Origin: Desulfurococcales archaeon
GTDB taxonomy: Archaea; Thermoproteota; Thermoprotei_A; Sulfolobales; Acidilobaceae
Reading direction: 5' to 3'
Length of the DNA stretch: 12,583 nt
NCBI GenBank assembly: GCA_027012045.1
Contig: JALUZI010000053.1
Coordinates: forward strand, 1-12,583
The first letter of the stretch is position 1. Every line of letters starts with the position of its first letter. This document shows positions 1-6,889 of this stretch, piece by piece. A program made the translations under genes and the position numbers. A model generated the notes under the pieces. That model searched no databases. It was not told the DNA's origin and was given only the letters and a program-made list of their open reading frames with translations.

Positions 1-5
1 GAAGA

Positions 6-13
6 CACCTCCC
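6..13 (-). promoter_or_regulatory. Ribosome binding site of a leftward gene lying just outside the window
   Basis: Read on the minus strand this is GGGAGGTG, a near-perfect archaeal Shine-Dalgarno sequence. Only 5 bases remain before the left edge, so the start codon should fall at or just beyond the edge. A TATA-like element at 51-61 is correctly placed about 40 bases upstream. That an upstream divergent gene exists is inference; none of its coding sequence is visible. Confidence 0.6.
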
Positions 14-50
14 ACACAAGACACTATGATGAGATACCATGTCCCGGTGA

Positions 51-61
51 TTATTTATATA
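51..61. promoter_or_regulatory. TATA-like element, probably shared by two divergent genes
   Basis: The run TTATTTATATA reads TATATAAATAA on the other strand, so it can act as a TATA box in both directions. Rightward transcription would start near 80, giving a leader of about 25 bases before the ATG at 107. Leftward transcription would start near 31, just upstream of the ribosome site at 6-13. No BRE was assigned with confidence. Confidence 0.5.
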
Positions 62-106
62 GTGAACCACTCGACTCTCCACCCATGGATTGAAGGGTGG
101 CCCGGC

Positions 107-277
107 ATGCCTATACCGAATAGAGATGAGCTAGCGAGAGAGATAAAGGAGAGAGTGGAGACAGCATACTCCTCTGCCTCGTCCAGGCTTGCAAAACGTA
201 AGGAGGAGAATCTGGAGAAGCTGAAGAATAAGCTTGAAGAGGCCGCATCAGAGTTCAAATCGAAACTAGAGAGTTAG
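107..277 (+). CDS. Small charged, probably coiled-coil hypothetical protein
   Basis: I do not recognise this gene. The product is 56 residues, rich in Glu, Lys, Arg and Ala, with no Cys, no signal peptide and no membrane segment. After MPIPNRDEL it reads as one long amphipathic helix with leucine and alanine repeats, suggesting a helical bundle or coiled coil. The frame is open back to an ATG at 26, but that ATG precedes the TATA-like element at 51-61 and has no ribosome site. The ATG at 107 follows GGGTGG at 95-100 by 6 bases, so I chose it. The last 12 bases overlap the end of the convergent membrane-protein gene. The helical, charged make-up recalls stalk or tether proteins, but I assign no function. 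Confidence 0.6.
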   Translation: MPIPNRDELAREIKERVETAYSSASSRLAKRKEENLEKLKNKLEEAASEFKSKLES

Positions 278-526
278 ACCTACCATCCTCTTGTATGAAT
301 AGAAGTACAGAATGTAAAGTAGCACAGTTACTGCTAGAGCTACTAACAGCATTGTCCAAGCGATCTTTTTATTAGACCCGAACACTATGGGTATAGGACC
401 TATTATTACTACGCCTCCTCCCTCGACTTCGCCTCCACTCGAGAGTGCTATGTAGAGCATCCCGATTAGAATTATTATCATACCTAGGAAAACAAGGAGT
501 AAACCCAGCTCCTGGCCTCCCAACAC
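266..526 (-). CDS. Small two-helix membrane protein, DUF131/TIGR00304 type
   Basis: The product is 86 residues with two hydrophobic helices at about 6-28 and 57-76. Between them is a glycine-rich loop containing GGVVIIGPIPIVFGS, which matches my recollection of the archaeal TIGR00304/DUF131 family. The length is also right for that family, whose function is unknown. The first possible start is a GTG at 526; the next codon is TTG and could serve instead. A TATA-like run near 537-550 on the minus strand lies so close that transcription from it would begin inside the first codons. The gene follows cdvC by 33 bases on the same strand, so read-through from cdvC is likely. Its 3' end overlaps the convergent small gene by 12 bases. 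A link to cell division is only suggested by position. Confidence 0.75.
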   Translation of the reverse strand: MLGGQELGLLLVFLGMIIILIGMLYIALSSGGEVEGGGVVIIGPIPIVFGSNKKIAWTMLLVALAVTVLLYILYFYSYKRMVGLTL

Positions 527-559
527 TCCATCCCAGATATAAAATAATAGGGAATGAGG

Positions 560-1750
560 CTATAGCGCTTTATACTCTTCGAACCATTTCTCATACATTT
601 CAAGCATCTTCCTGTTAACGCTGGGCTTCCTCTTCGATAGAACTATCTCGAAGTCACTCATCGAGACAGGCCTAGGCTTCTCCTCTTCCCCCTGCTTCTC
701 GAAGTATTCCCTAACGGTGATCATGTAAGCTGCTTGGACAACATCTTTAATGTCACTTCCACTGTAACCCTCCATTTTCTCCGCTAGCAAGTCGAGGTCA
801 ACATCCTCGGCTAGATCCAGCCTTCTAGTATATAGCTCGAGGATTTTCTTCCTCGTGGCTTTATCGGGGAGCGGTATGAATATCCTCTTCTGGAACCTCC
901 TTATAAAAGGCTCATCCAGCTTCCACGGCTTATTAGTGGCTCCTATAACGTAGACATGGTAATTCTTATCCTTATCCTGTAACCCATCCATCTCCTTGAG
1001 GAACTGGTTCCTCACCCTGACCTCTCCGCCTACCTCGCTGATATTAATCCCTAGCAACGCGTCTATCTCATCGATAAAAATTATGACTGGAACACCATGC
1101 TCGGCCCTCTCCCTCGCATACCTGAAGAGCTTCTTAACGTTCTTCTCGCCCTCACCCAGCCACTTGCTCATAATACTAGCCGCGTCTACGTACAGGAATT
1201 CTCCATCTACTTCATTGGCGATAGCGGCTGCAAGCATGGTTTTACCATTACCAGGAGGACCGAAGAGCAAGATGCCCCTAGGCCAGCCTAGGGGGAATAG
1301 GTCAGGTCGCTTAATCGGGAATATTATAGCCTCTTTTATAGCCTGCTTAGCCTCGTCGAGGCCGGCTATGTCGTCGAAGGTAACGTTTGGCTTCTCAGTC
1401 TGAACGAAAGCCGGCGGTTTAAGGGTTCCGCTTGTACTCTCTTCCCTCTCAACAGTAGCGTCATCCGACTCCCCCCTATCGTCCTCCACGTAGACATCCT
1501 CTTCCTCGCCGGAAGTTCCTTGGGGAATCATGAGTTTGCGGAGGAACGCGGCTCTCTTCCTATATTTACGTATGTAGAGTATGAATGTGTCACGCAGCGG
1601 GTGATCCGGATACAGCTTGACGGCCCGCTCGAGTAAATTGGCGGCTGCCTCATAGTTCCTGATCGCTGCCTCATAGTTCTTCTTAGTATCGTTCTCGAAC
1701 GCGGCTAGTGCGTATCTCTTAGCATGCTCTACAATGTACGCCTCACTCAA
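560..1750 (-). CDS. cdvC: CdvC, Vps4-like AAA ATPase of archaeal cell division
   Basis: This 396-residue protein is the crenarchaeal Vps4 homologue. Such ATPases remodel and disassemble ESCRT-III (CdvB) filaments at the division site. Residues 1-75 are helical with Tyr/Ala repeats typical of a MIT domain, which binds CdvB tails. An acidic linker follows (about 80-108). The single AAA module has Walker A GPPGNGKT (164-171), Walker B IIFIDEID (223-230), sensor GATN (270-273), paired arginines R284/R285 in the arginine-finger position, and GYSGSDI (328-334). The C-terminal helix ends in EMYEKWFEEY, as in Vps4 proteins. The start is TTG at 1750, supported by GAGGTGG at 1757-1763 with 6 bases of spacing. 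It lies downstream of cdvB on the same strand with 107 bases between them. TATA-like runs at 1837-1845 and 1804-1812 allow separate transcription. Confidence 0.95.
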   Translation of the reverse strand: MSEAYIVEHAKRYALAAFENDTKKNYEAAIRNYEAAANLLERAVKLYPDHPLRDTFILYIRKYRKRAAFLRKLMIPQGTSGEEEDVYVEDDRGESDDATVEREESTSGTLKPPAFVQTEKPNVTFDDIAGLDEAKQAIKEAIIFPIKRPDLFPLGWPRGILLFGPPGNGKTMLAAAIANEVDGEFLYVDAASIMSKWLGEGEKNVKKLFRYARERAEHGVPVIIFIDEIDALLGINISEVGGEVRVRNQFLKEMDGLQDKDKNYHVYVIGATNKPWKLDEPFIRRFQKRIFIPLPDKATRKKILELYTRRLDLAEDVDLDLLAEKMEGYSGSDIKDVVQAAYMITVREYFEKQGEEEKPRPVSMSDFEIVLSKRKPSVNRKMLEMYEKWFEEYKAL

Positions 1751-1756
1751 ACCCAG

Positions 1757-1763
1757 CCACCTC
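1757..1763 (-). promoter_or_regulatory. Ribosome binding site that fixes the TTG start of cdvC
   Basis: The minus strand reads GAGGTGG, followed after 6 bases by TTG at 1750. There is no ATG nearby in the same frame, so this site decides the start. Upstream, minus-strand runs TTTTATTAA (1837-1845) and GATTAAACA (1804-1812) are possible TATA boxes; the second would give a leader of about 30 bases. Confidence 0.7.
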
Positions 1764-1857
1764 TAAGTGCGCCCCTCAATTTGATCAACTCTTCATGCTA
1801 GGATGTTTAATCCCGTCAGAACGTATTATCGTGTTGTTAATAAAAGGGGTATGATGG

Positions 1858-2649
1858 TTAAGCGTGTTCCTTCTGGAGGAACTTAACCTTGCCCTCCCTG
1901 GCTAGCTTCGCGACGACTTTCCTTACTTCATCCTGCGACACTCCGAAGGCTCTGGCTATTTCGGAGATCTTTACTGGTTTACCCCTGTTCTCCAGCAGGT
2001 ACATGTACACCTTGTCCTCTAACCCTGGCTCTGGGGGTTCGGGGAAATAGAGGTCGCCGACCACCTTGTTTACTTCCTCGGTCGCGGCCTTGGAGGCCTC
2101 GAACAGCAGGTCACGGGCTATGCTTTCGTATCTTGTCATAGTGTTCTTGGACTCGGCCTCGGCGAGCCCGTGCATGCCCCCGATTCCCACCTCTACGTTG
2201 GATTCGAGGGTGCGGTATCCTTGTATTGCGCGTGCGAGTGATGCGCTCGCCAGCCTTAGCTTCTCGTTAGCAGCTGTGGACGCTCCCTGTAGTTGTGGGA
2301 GTATGAAGCTCAGCGTCTTGAGTATGGGTTCAACGCTCTTGGCCTCGCGTATCCTGAATATGGCGTTCTCGATTAGATTGGCTATTGTCTTGTATGTGAC
2401 AGCTATTTTCTTCTGGTTGTGTATGTGTACAGCAATGTTGACTGCTTTATCCTTCTCATGGTTCCGGATGGCTCTTTCCATCTCTCTCTTAAGCTCAGTT
2501 ATCTGGTTCAGGGTTGTGAAATAGGCCTGGTTTATATTGTCCTTGGCCTCCTCCAGGCCTATGAGCACCTGCTCGTATTCGACGTTAACTCCGGGAGTCC
2601 CTGCGGGGTCTGCCTTGAACCCGAATATTCGTGCTATGCTTTTAATCAT
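1858..2649 (-). CDS. cdvB: CdvB, ESCRT-III-like division protein with C-terminal winged helix
   Basis: This is the full-length crenarchaeal ESCRT-III protein that polymerises at the constricting division site. Numbering below follows the longer form starting at ATG 2676 (272 residues). Residues 31-205 form the charged helical ESCRT-III core. DLYFPEPPEPGLE (208-220) is a proline-rich MIM2-like motif for binding the CdvC MIT domain. Residues 219-270 form a winged helix (KISEIARAFGVSQDEVRKVV), the part that binds CdvA in Sulfolobus. I prefer the ATG at 2649 (residue 10). GGTGGT lies 5 bases before it, and the minus-strand TATA-like run at 2681-2689 would start transcription near 2660, inside the longer form. 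The shorter form begins MIKSIARIFGF, an amphipathic helix plausible for membrane contact, and gives 263 residues, close to my recollection of Sulfolobus CdvB. No cdvA is adjacent. Confidence 0.92.
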   Translation of the reverse strand: MIKSIARIFGFKADPAGTPGVNVEYEQVLIGLEEAKDNINQAYFTTLNQITELKREMERAIRNHEKDKAVNIAVHIHNQKKIAVTYKTIANLIENAIFRIREAKSVEPILKTLSFILPQLQGASTAANEKLRLASASLARAIQGYRTLESNVEVGIGGMHGLAEAESKNTMTRYESIARDLLFEASKAATEEVNKVVGDLYFPEPPEPGLEDKVYMYLLENRGKPVKISEIARAFGVSQDEVRKVVAKLAREGKVKFLQKEHA

Positions 2650-2680
2650 GTATACCACCGTCTCCTCCTCTTCCATAGGC

Positions 2681-2689
2681 TATAATTAA
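2681..2689 (-). promoter_or_regulatory. TATA-like element of cdvB
   Basis: The minus strand reads TTAATTATA here. Archaeal transcription normally begins about 25 bases downstream, so near 2660. That places the first transcribed base between the two candidate start codons (2676 and 2649) and favours the second. Confidence 0.5.
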
Positions 2690-2852
2690 TCGGGTGTTTA
2701 GCAATAGGGTATTTGGCATGGTAATACACGGTTCTTACCGTCCGCTGAATAGAATTGACACTGTAAAACGGGGGACTCGGCTACCCCAGGGGTGTCCATC
2801 ATCAAAGCTATCCGGATGGCATAACTGACGTCATCGCCCCCATTTAACAATA
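2690..2852. other. Left part of the cdvB/protease spacer, no gene seen
   Basis: Short frames can be read here on the minus strand, but none has a ribosome site or a recognisable product. The GC-rich stretch at 2770-2800 contains the small symmetric run ACCCCAGGGGT (2783-2793), and 2826-2833 is the palindrome TGACGTCA. I found no tRNA or convincing C/D-box RNA. A small non-coding transcript cannot be excluded. Confidence 0.4.
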
Positions 2853-2900
2853 CGTTCCAGTAGAGTATGTATAATATTATCCTGCAAACCGCCTGGAACG
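2853..2900. repeat. Inverted repeat with AT-rich centre upstream of the protease gene
   Basis: CGTTCCAG at 2853-2860 is matched exactly by its reverse complement CTGGAACG at 2893-2900, with 32 bases between. The centre contains the AT-rich symmetric run GTATAATATTAT near 2869-2880, which could be a TATA box in either direction. It may be a pair of protein-binding half-sites or the stem of a leader RNA. Confidence 0.5.
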
Positions 2901-2912
2901 GCACGTGTTAAC

Positions 2913-2932
2913 TGTAAATAGATAAATTTACA
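2913..2932. promoter_or_regulatory. Operator-like palindrome over the protease promoter
   Basis: TGTAAAT at 2913-2919 and ATTTACA at 2926-2932 form a perfect 7-base inverted repeat with a 6-base spacer. The sequence is also the best TATA region for the gene starting at 2958. A protein bound here would block TBP, so repression is the simplest reading. The ribosome site GGTGG follows at 2946-2950, 7 bases before the TTG start. Confidence 0.55.
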
Positions 2933-2957
2933 ATCCAGAATAATCGGTGGACAAGCA

Positions 2958-4997
2958 TTGGAAAAGCCGGTTAGAACAATAGCCATACTGCTCGTACTGT
3001 TGACACTTGCCGCGTCAACCACACCTCTACACGCTGTGACGGGCTATAAGAAAATTGTGACCCGGGAAATAGATGTCGCAGCGGTTCTAGCTGGATCGGA
3101 GGGAGGCGAGGAGAAAGGAGTCCTGAGCAAACTAGTTGTAACAGTCGCCTACCCGGGATCCGGGAACGTTTACGTTTCAACAAACCCGCTTACAATGCTC
3201 GACACACAGGCAGCGGCGAGAATAGCTGCAATGGTAGCAGCTAGAATGGCAGGTGTAAACTTCTGGAAATACGATTATTTCTACGAGATGAAGTCAGACA
3301 GCATTATAGTCGGCGGCCCAAGCGCTTCAGCCGCAATGACCGCGCTGACAATAGCCTGCCTCCTAAACACACCCGTGAGAAACGACACAGTAGTGACTGG
3401 TATGATAAACCCGGACGGGACAGTAGGCCCTGTAGGGGGATTAGACGGTAAACTGCACGCAGTAGCCACAAGGGACAAGGAGTTCGTCATACCTATAGGC
3501 CAGGCCAACTACACGTACATAGTTTACGAGGAGAAGAAACTGCCCTTCGGCCTAGTCATATACAGGCCCGTAAAGAAAACTGTAGACCTAGTCAAACTAG
3601 GTAAGAAGCTTGGAGTACAAGTCGTTGAGGCAGCCGACATAAGCCAAGTATACTACTACCTGACAGGAAAACATCTACCGGTAAAAACAACCAGTCTCCC
3701 AGTGGAGTACACACAGGTCATAAGCTTCATCAACAAAGGACTATCAGCCAGATACGCCGAGCTGAACACCACCTACCACCAGATCATAGGCAAGGCTTCC
3801 TCAACGGTGAAAAAGTACGCTAGGGAACTCTACGAGCAATCAAGAAACTACTACAACTCCTCTATACACAGTACAGGAACATACAGAATGTACCTACTAG
3901 TACAGGCCGGCTCTTACCTGGAGAAAGCGAATGCCCTCATAAACGCGTCCCTCAACGACTGGGCCGTAACGGGATACGTTAAAACAGTCTATTCCGCGGT
4001 TAATAAGACGCTAGACAAGGTTAACAAGTGCACAGATAGTTGTACACCTTTAAAAGTAGAATACATGACATACATAGCTTCCCTCGCCGAGGACTCGTTC
4101 AACATGTTCAAGTCAGCGGTTAAACAGCTCGACAACCGGTCCGGTAAACTATACCTGCCAGTATCGCTTTTCGGCGGTGTAACAGTGACGCCTCTCTACA
4201 CCCTAGTTGATGCACACTGGAAGATAACCCTAGCGGGAATACTATATTCCTCGTTAAACAGTTACAACTATCTCTTCACTAAGGGCCCAATAGTCGAAGA
4301 GGAGGAGGTTAGGCGGGCCGCCCTCGAGGAAGCCGAGATAGCGAGGAGCATGCAGGGATACGCGGTCAGCCTAGCAAACGAGCTCGGCGTCCAGCCAGAG
4401 CCGCTCACAAAAGCCCTAGAATTCTTCGATAACGCTACAACCGATCTTAACAAAGGGAAATATTTCAGCTCACTATCATACTCGACACTAGCCATAGAAT
4501 ACTCCACCATATCATTCATACAAATGTTCGGCCTCAAAGGAGAACTCTACATACCATCACTAGAGAAAATGGTTCAAGCAACACTAGCACAATACACGAA
4601 CAACACGGGAACACCATTCGCATCCTACATGCTCTACCAAATATCCAGGAACCTAGTAAACCACGGGGACACGGAAACAGGCTATCTATTAATGGAGAAG
4701 GCAATGCTATACGCGAGCCTCTACACACTTCTCGCGAAGACCGCGCAGCCGTCAGGTACACCAAGTTCCACGCAGACCTCAACAGTAAACCCTATACCCC
4801 CTACAAACCAGGGTAACGGTAGCCCTGTTACAACCACTGAAACAGTGACAAGTACAACAACAATTACGAAGACGGAAACAATTAACTCGCAGCCTAGAAG
4901 TAGACAAACACCGCAAACACTCAGCACCATACTTGTATTCGCCGCTATAATACTGGTCTTCGCCGTAGGATATGGAATAGGCAGAATAGGAAGGTAG
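2958..4997 (+). CDS. Exported membrane-anchored Lon-type (S16) serine protease, COG1750-like
   Basis: This 679-residue protein carries a Lon-type protease domain outside the cell and has no ATPase domain. Residues 1-26 are a signal peptide (hydrophobic 8-19, likely cleavage after LHA). The protease domain covers about 35-240. S122 in GGPSASAAM matches the catalytic Ser of Lon, and K165 in GGLDGKLHA matches its Lys. The spacing of 43 equals that of E. coli Lon (S679/K722). Residues 250-590 are mostly helical and unrecognised. A Thr/Ser/Pro-rich linker follows (about 595-653), then a membrane helix at about 655-673 and a short basic tail. About ten N-x-S/T sites fit an extracellular, glycosylated protein. 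It resembles the archaeal serine protease group I remember as COG1750. The start is TTG at 2958 with GGTGG 7 bases upstream. The reductase gene follows after 5 bases, so they are probably one operon. Substrates are unknown. Confidence 0.88.
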   Translation: MEKPVRTIAILLVLLTLAASTTPLHAVTGYKKIVTREIDVAAVLAGSEGGEEKGVLSKLVVTVAYPGSGNVYVSTNPLTMLDTQAAARIAAMVAARMAGVNFWKYDYFYEMKSDSIIVGGPSASAAMTALTIACLLNTPVRNDTVVTGMINPDGTVGPVGGLDGKLHAVATRDKEFVIPIGQANYTYIVYEEKKLPFGLVIYRPVKKTVDLVKLGKKLGVQVVEAADISQVYYYLTGKHLPVKTTSLPVEYTQVISFINKGLSARYAELNTTYHQIIGKASSTVKKYARELYEQSRNYYNSSIHSTGTYRMYLLVQAGSYLEKANALINASLNDWAVTGYVKTVYSAVNKTLDKVNKCTDSCTPLKVEYMTYIASLAEDSFNMFKSAVKQLDNRSGKLYLPVSLFGGVTVTPLYTLVDAHWKITLAGILYSSLNSYNYLFTKGPIVEEEEVRRAALEEAEIARSMQGYAVSLANELGVQPEPLTKALEFFDNATTDLNKGKYFSSLSYSTLAIEYSTISFIQMFGLKGELYIPSLEKMVQATLAQYTNNTGTPFASYMLYQISRNLVNHGDTETGYLLMEKAMLYASLYTLLAKTAQPSGTPSSTQTSTVNPIPPTNQGNGSPVTTTETVTSTTTITKTETINSQPRSRQTPQTLSTILVFAAIILVFAVGYGIGRIGR

Positions 4998-5002
4998 ACG
5001 TA

Positions 5003-6172
5003 ATGGAGACTCTGAGAATCGGAGTAATAGGAGCGGGGTTCGCAGGGCTATACACTGCATACAAGCTTTCAAGCAGACACCAAATCACCCTTTTCGAAGA
5101 GGATCCAAGGGTAGGCAGGCCCAAGCACTGCACAGGCCTAGTATCCAAATGGACAACGGACAGTATAGGCGGACCAGCATACAGGAGCATCCAAGAGGTC
5201 TACGACCGCATAGTGTTCTCAGCGGGCAGTGAGGACATCGTGTTCGATAGGCCGGGTATAGCTGTTAAGCTAGACCGAGTGAGGCTCGAGGAGGAGCTAT
5301 ATAATGAATCCCTGGACAAGGGAGTACAAGCTTTAATGGGCTGTAAAGTACTGGGAATCGATTCTGAGAAGAATATTGTACACACTAACAACTGCGGGAC
5401 AGACAGGTTTGACGCTATAATCATTGCAGACGGGTTCTATGGAAAAGTGTCTAGAGGCCTAGGAATAGACCGGTCTAGAACCAGGAGCCTCGTCGGAATA
5501 AACATTGAAATACAGCCAGACCAGTCCAGCTCTACTGGTATAGAGCCAAAAACATTCAAGGTAGTATTCCACAGACGCTTCAAAGGATTCTTCTCGTGGA
5601 TACTAAGCCTTCCCGCTGGAAAAATTATCGTCGGAGGAGGTAGAATAAGAGAACCAATCCATAGAGACGAACTACTCAAGTCTCTAGGTATAAGTGGGGT
5701 CGTCTTAGATGCTTACGGAGGGACCATACTAACAGGGCCACCTGTGGAAAAGCCCTACCTGTCAAACGTCTTCGTAATAGGAGACGCTGCAGGCCTGACA
5801 AAACCATTCACAGGAGGAGGACTATACCCCAACGTGAAGCTTGTAAACTGCTTCAGCCAGAACAGTTTGTCTGACTGGAGGAACTGTATGGATAAGACTA
5901 TCAGGGAATTAAAGGTTCAAACGAAAATAGCAAGAATATTCCACGAAGACCTGGAGGATATGGATCTAGAGGAATTATTCAAGACGTTGAGGGAAACAGG
6001 TTTCGCAGGCATAATCTCATCAAACATCGACTACGACAGGCATGAGGAACTAGTCCAGATCGCGTTGTCCCATAAGAAACTGCTTCTCTCATCGGGGCTG
6101 AAGTATGCGTTGAAGAAACCTGTAGCCGCCTCGAAAATAGTGTACAGGCTTCTAGCTAGCGTGTTCACTTGA
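5003..6172 (+). CDS. Geranylgeranyl reductase family FAD-dependent oxidoreductase
   Basis: The 389-residue product has the layout of archaeal geranylgeranyl reductases, which saturate the isoprenoid chains of membrane lipids or related prenyl compounds. The N-terminal Rossmann motif is GAGFAG (10-15). The family motif GRPKHCTGLVS (38-48) contains C43. FSWILSLPAGKIIVGGG (197-213) corresponds to the region facing the prenyl substrate, and GDAAGLTKPFTGGGLYP (260-276) is the second FAD-binding motif. The C-terminal 100 residues are helical, as in the family. The ATG at 5003 follows the protease stop by 5 bases, with AGGTAG just upstream, implying cotranscription. The end overlaps the convergent ogg gene by 8 bases. 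Several paralogues are usual in archaeal genomes, so this may act on a quinone, dolichol or other prenyl chain rather than on phospholipid. Confidence 0.88.
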   Translation: METLRIGVIGAGFAGLYTAYKLSSRHQITLFEEDPRVGRPKHCTGLVSKWTTDSIGGPAYRSIQEVYDRIVFSAGSEDIVFDRPGIAVKLDRVRLEEELYNESLDKGVQALMGCKVLGIDSEKNIVHTNNCGTDRFDAIIIADGFYGKVSRGLGIDRSRTRSLVGINIEIQPDQSSSTGIEPKTFKVVFHRRFKGFFSWILSLPAGKIIVGGGRIREPIHRDELLKSLGISGVVLDAYGGTILTGPPVEKPYLSNVFVIGDAAGLTKPFTGGGLYPNVKLVNCFSQNSLSDWRNCMDKTIRELKVQTKIARIFHEDLEDMDLEELFKTLRETGFAGIISSNIDYDRHEELVQIALSHKKLLLSSGLKYALKKPVAASKIVYRLLASVFT

Positions 6173-6806
6173 GAACCTTCCCTGTCTCCATGTACCATAA
6201 GTAGAGGTCTAGTACACCTGGTTTCAATCCCACAAGCTCCCCGAGTCTCCTGATAACACCTTCTATTTCCAGGTACCTCTTCCTCGTGAGGGTTCGTGGT
6301 CTCTTAATCACACCATACCTCTCTAGAATGTCCAGTATATGATAGTCCAGGATAGCCAGGTCAAAATAGCCAACATTCCTGAGGAAGTGGCTGGCCTCCT
6401 TGTAACCTATTCCCTTAATATTTGCTACCAGCCACTCCCTCATCATGAAGGGTGTTCCCTGTCTTACCAGGATATCCTTGAGGTTGTCAGCGTATTTCCT
6501 TGAGAGAACTATGTATCTAGCCCTTGCCTCGGGAAACCTGTGCCCCATCCTCCTAAGCTCCCGGGCTAGTTCTTCAACACTGCAGTTGAAGAAGCAGTCG
6601 TTCAGCTCTCTCTGTATCCTGATACCGCCCTCGGCACTGTAGTTCGCCGTTAATATGCAGAATGCTAACTCGCTAAACCATCTCTTCGACCCGGCCTTAT
6701 TGGTTTCCTCGAACTCTCGGATTCTCTCGTCAACCAGTCTTGATACACCGCTGTTCATCAGCGATTTAACTTTGCCGGCAAGCCTTTGAAGACCATTACT
6801 GCTCAA
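6165..6806 (-). CDS. ogg: 8-oxoguanine DNA glycosylase/AP lyase, Ogg2 family
   Basis: This enzyme removes oxidised guanine from DNA and nicks the resulting abasic site. Residue numbers follow the longest frame, which starts at GTG 6869 (234 residues). The helix-hairpin-helix motif is GIGYKEASHFLRN (153-165), with the Schiff-base lysine K157 and catalytic D175 in AILDYHIL. Their spacing of 18 matches the archaeal Ogg2 pair K129/D147. The protein ends in a lysine, which in Ogg2 enzymes contacts the damaged base. I place the start at TTG 6806 (residue 22). GAGGTGG lies 9 bases before it, the GTG at 6869 has no ribosome site, and the promoter elements at 6834-6860 fall inside the longer frame. 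The shorter form has 213 residues, close to the roughly 207 of the family. It converges with the reductase gene and diverges from the HIT gene. Confidence 0.9.
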   Translation of the reverse strand: MSSNGLQRLAGKVKSLMNSGVSRLVDERIREFEETNKAGSKRWFSELAFCILTANYSAEGGIRIQRELNDCFFNCSVEELARELRRMGHRFPEARARYIVLSRKYADNLKDILVRQGTPFMMREWLVANIKGIGYKEASHFLRNVGYFDLAILDYHILDILERYGVIKRPRTLTRKRYLEIEGVIRRLGELVGLKPGVLDLYLWYMETGKVLK

Positions 6807-6833
6807 AGCACCTAGCCACCTCTGTTCTATACG

Positions 6834-6860
6834 TTTAAAACCGGTTCCCCACATATAACC
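6834..6860. promoter_or_regulatory. Overlapping divergent promoters of ogg and the HIT gene
   Basis: Two AT-rich elements lie about 15 bases apart. TTTAAAAC (6834-6841) would start rightward transcription near 6862, giving the HIT gene a leader of about 28 bases. On the minus strand GGTTATATGT (6851-6860) would start leftward transcription near 6830, ahead of the ogg ribosome site at 6816-6822. The AT run ATATA can also be read rightward. Each promoter sits inside the other's expected transcript start region. Confidence 0.45.
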
Positions 6861-6889
6861 TGATTCCACTGGTGGAAAGGTGGGTCTTT

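Noticed and set aside
26..106. Extended N-terminus for the first small protein starting at ATG 26
   Set aside because: No ribosome site precedes it, the likely TATA box lies inside it, and the residues there look unlike the charged remainder.
996..1403. Plus-strand frame of about 135 codons inside cdvC
   Set aside because: It is the complement of a strongly conserved AAA ATPase and has low-complexity composition with no ribosome site.
2770..2800. Possible small structured RNA around GGGGACTCGGCTACCCC
   Set aside because: Pairing is short and no tRNA arms, C/D boxes or K-turn motif could be found on either strand.
2698..3022. Short minus-strand frames between cdvB and the protease gene
   Set aside because: No ribosome site, no recognisable product, and part of the stretch overlaps the protease start and its promoter.
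4721..5190. Minus-strand frames across the protease and reductase junction
   Set aside because: They mirror the Thr-rich linker and FAD motif of the real genes and resemble no family.
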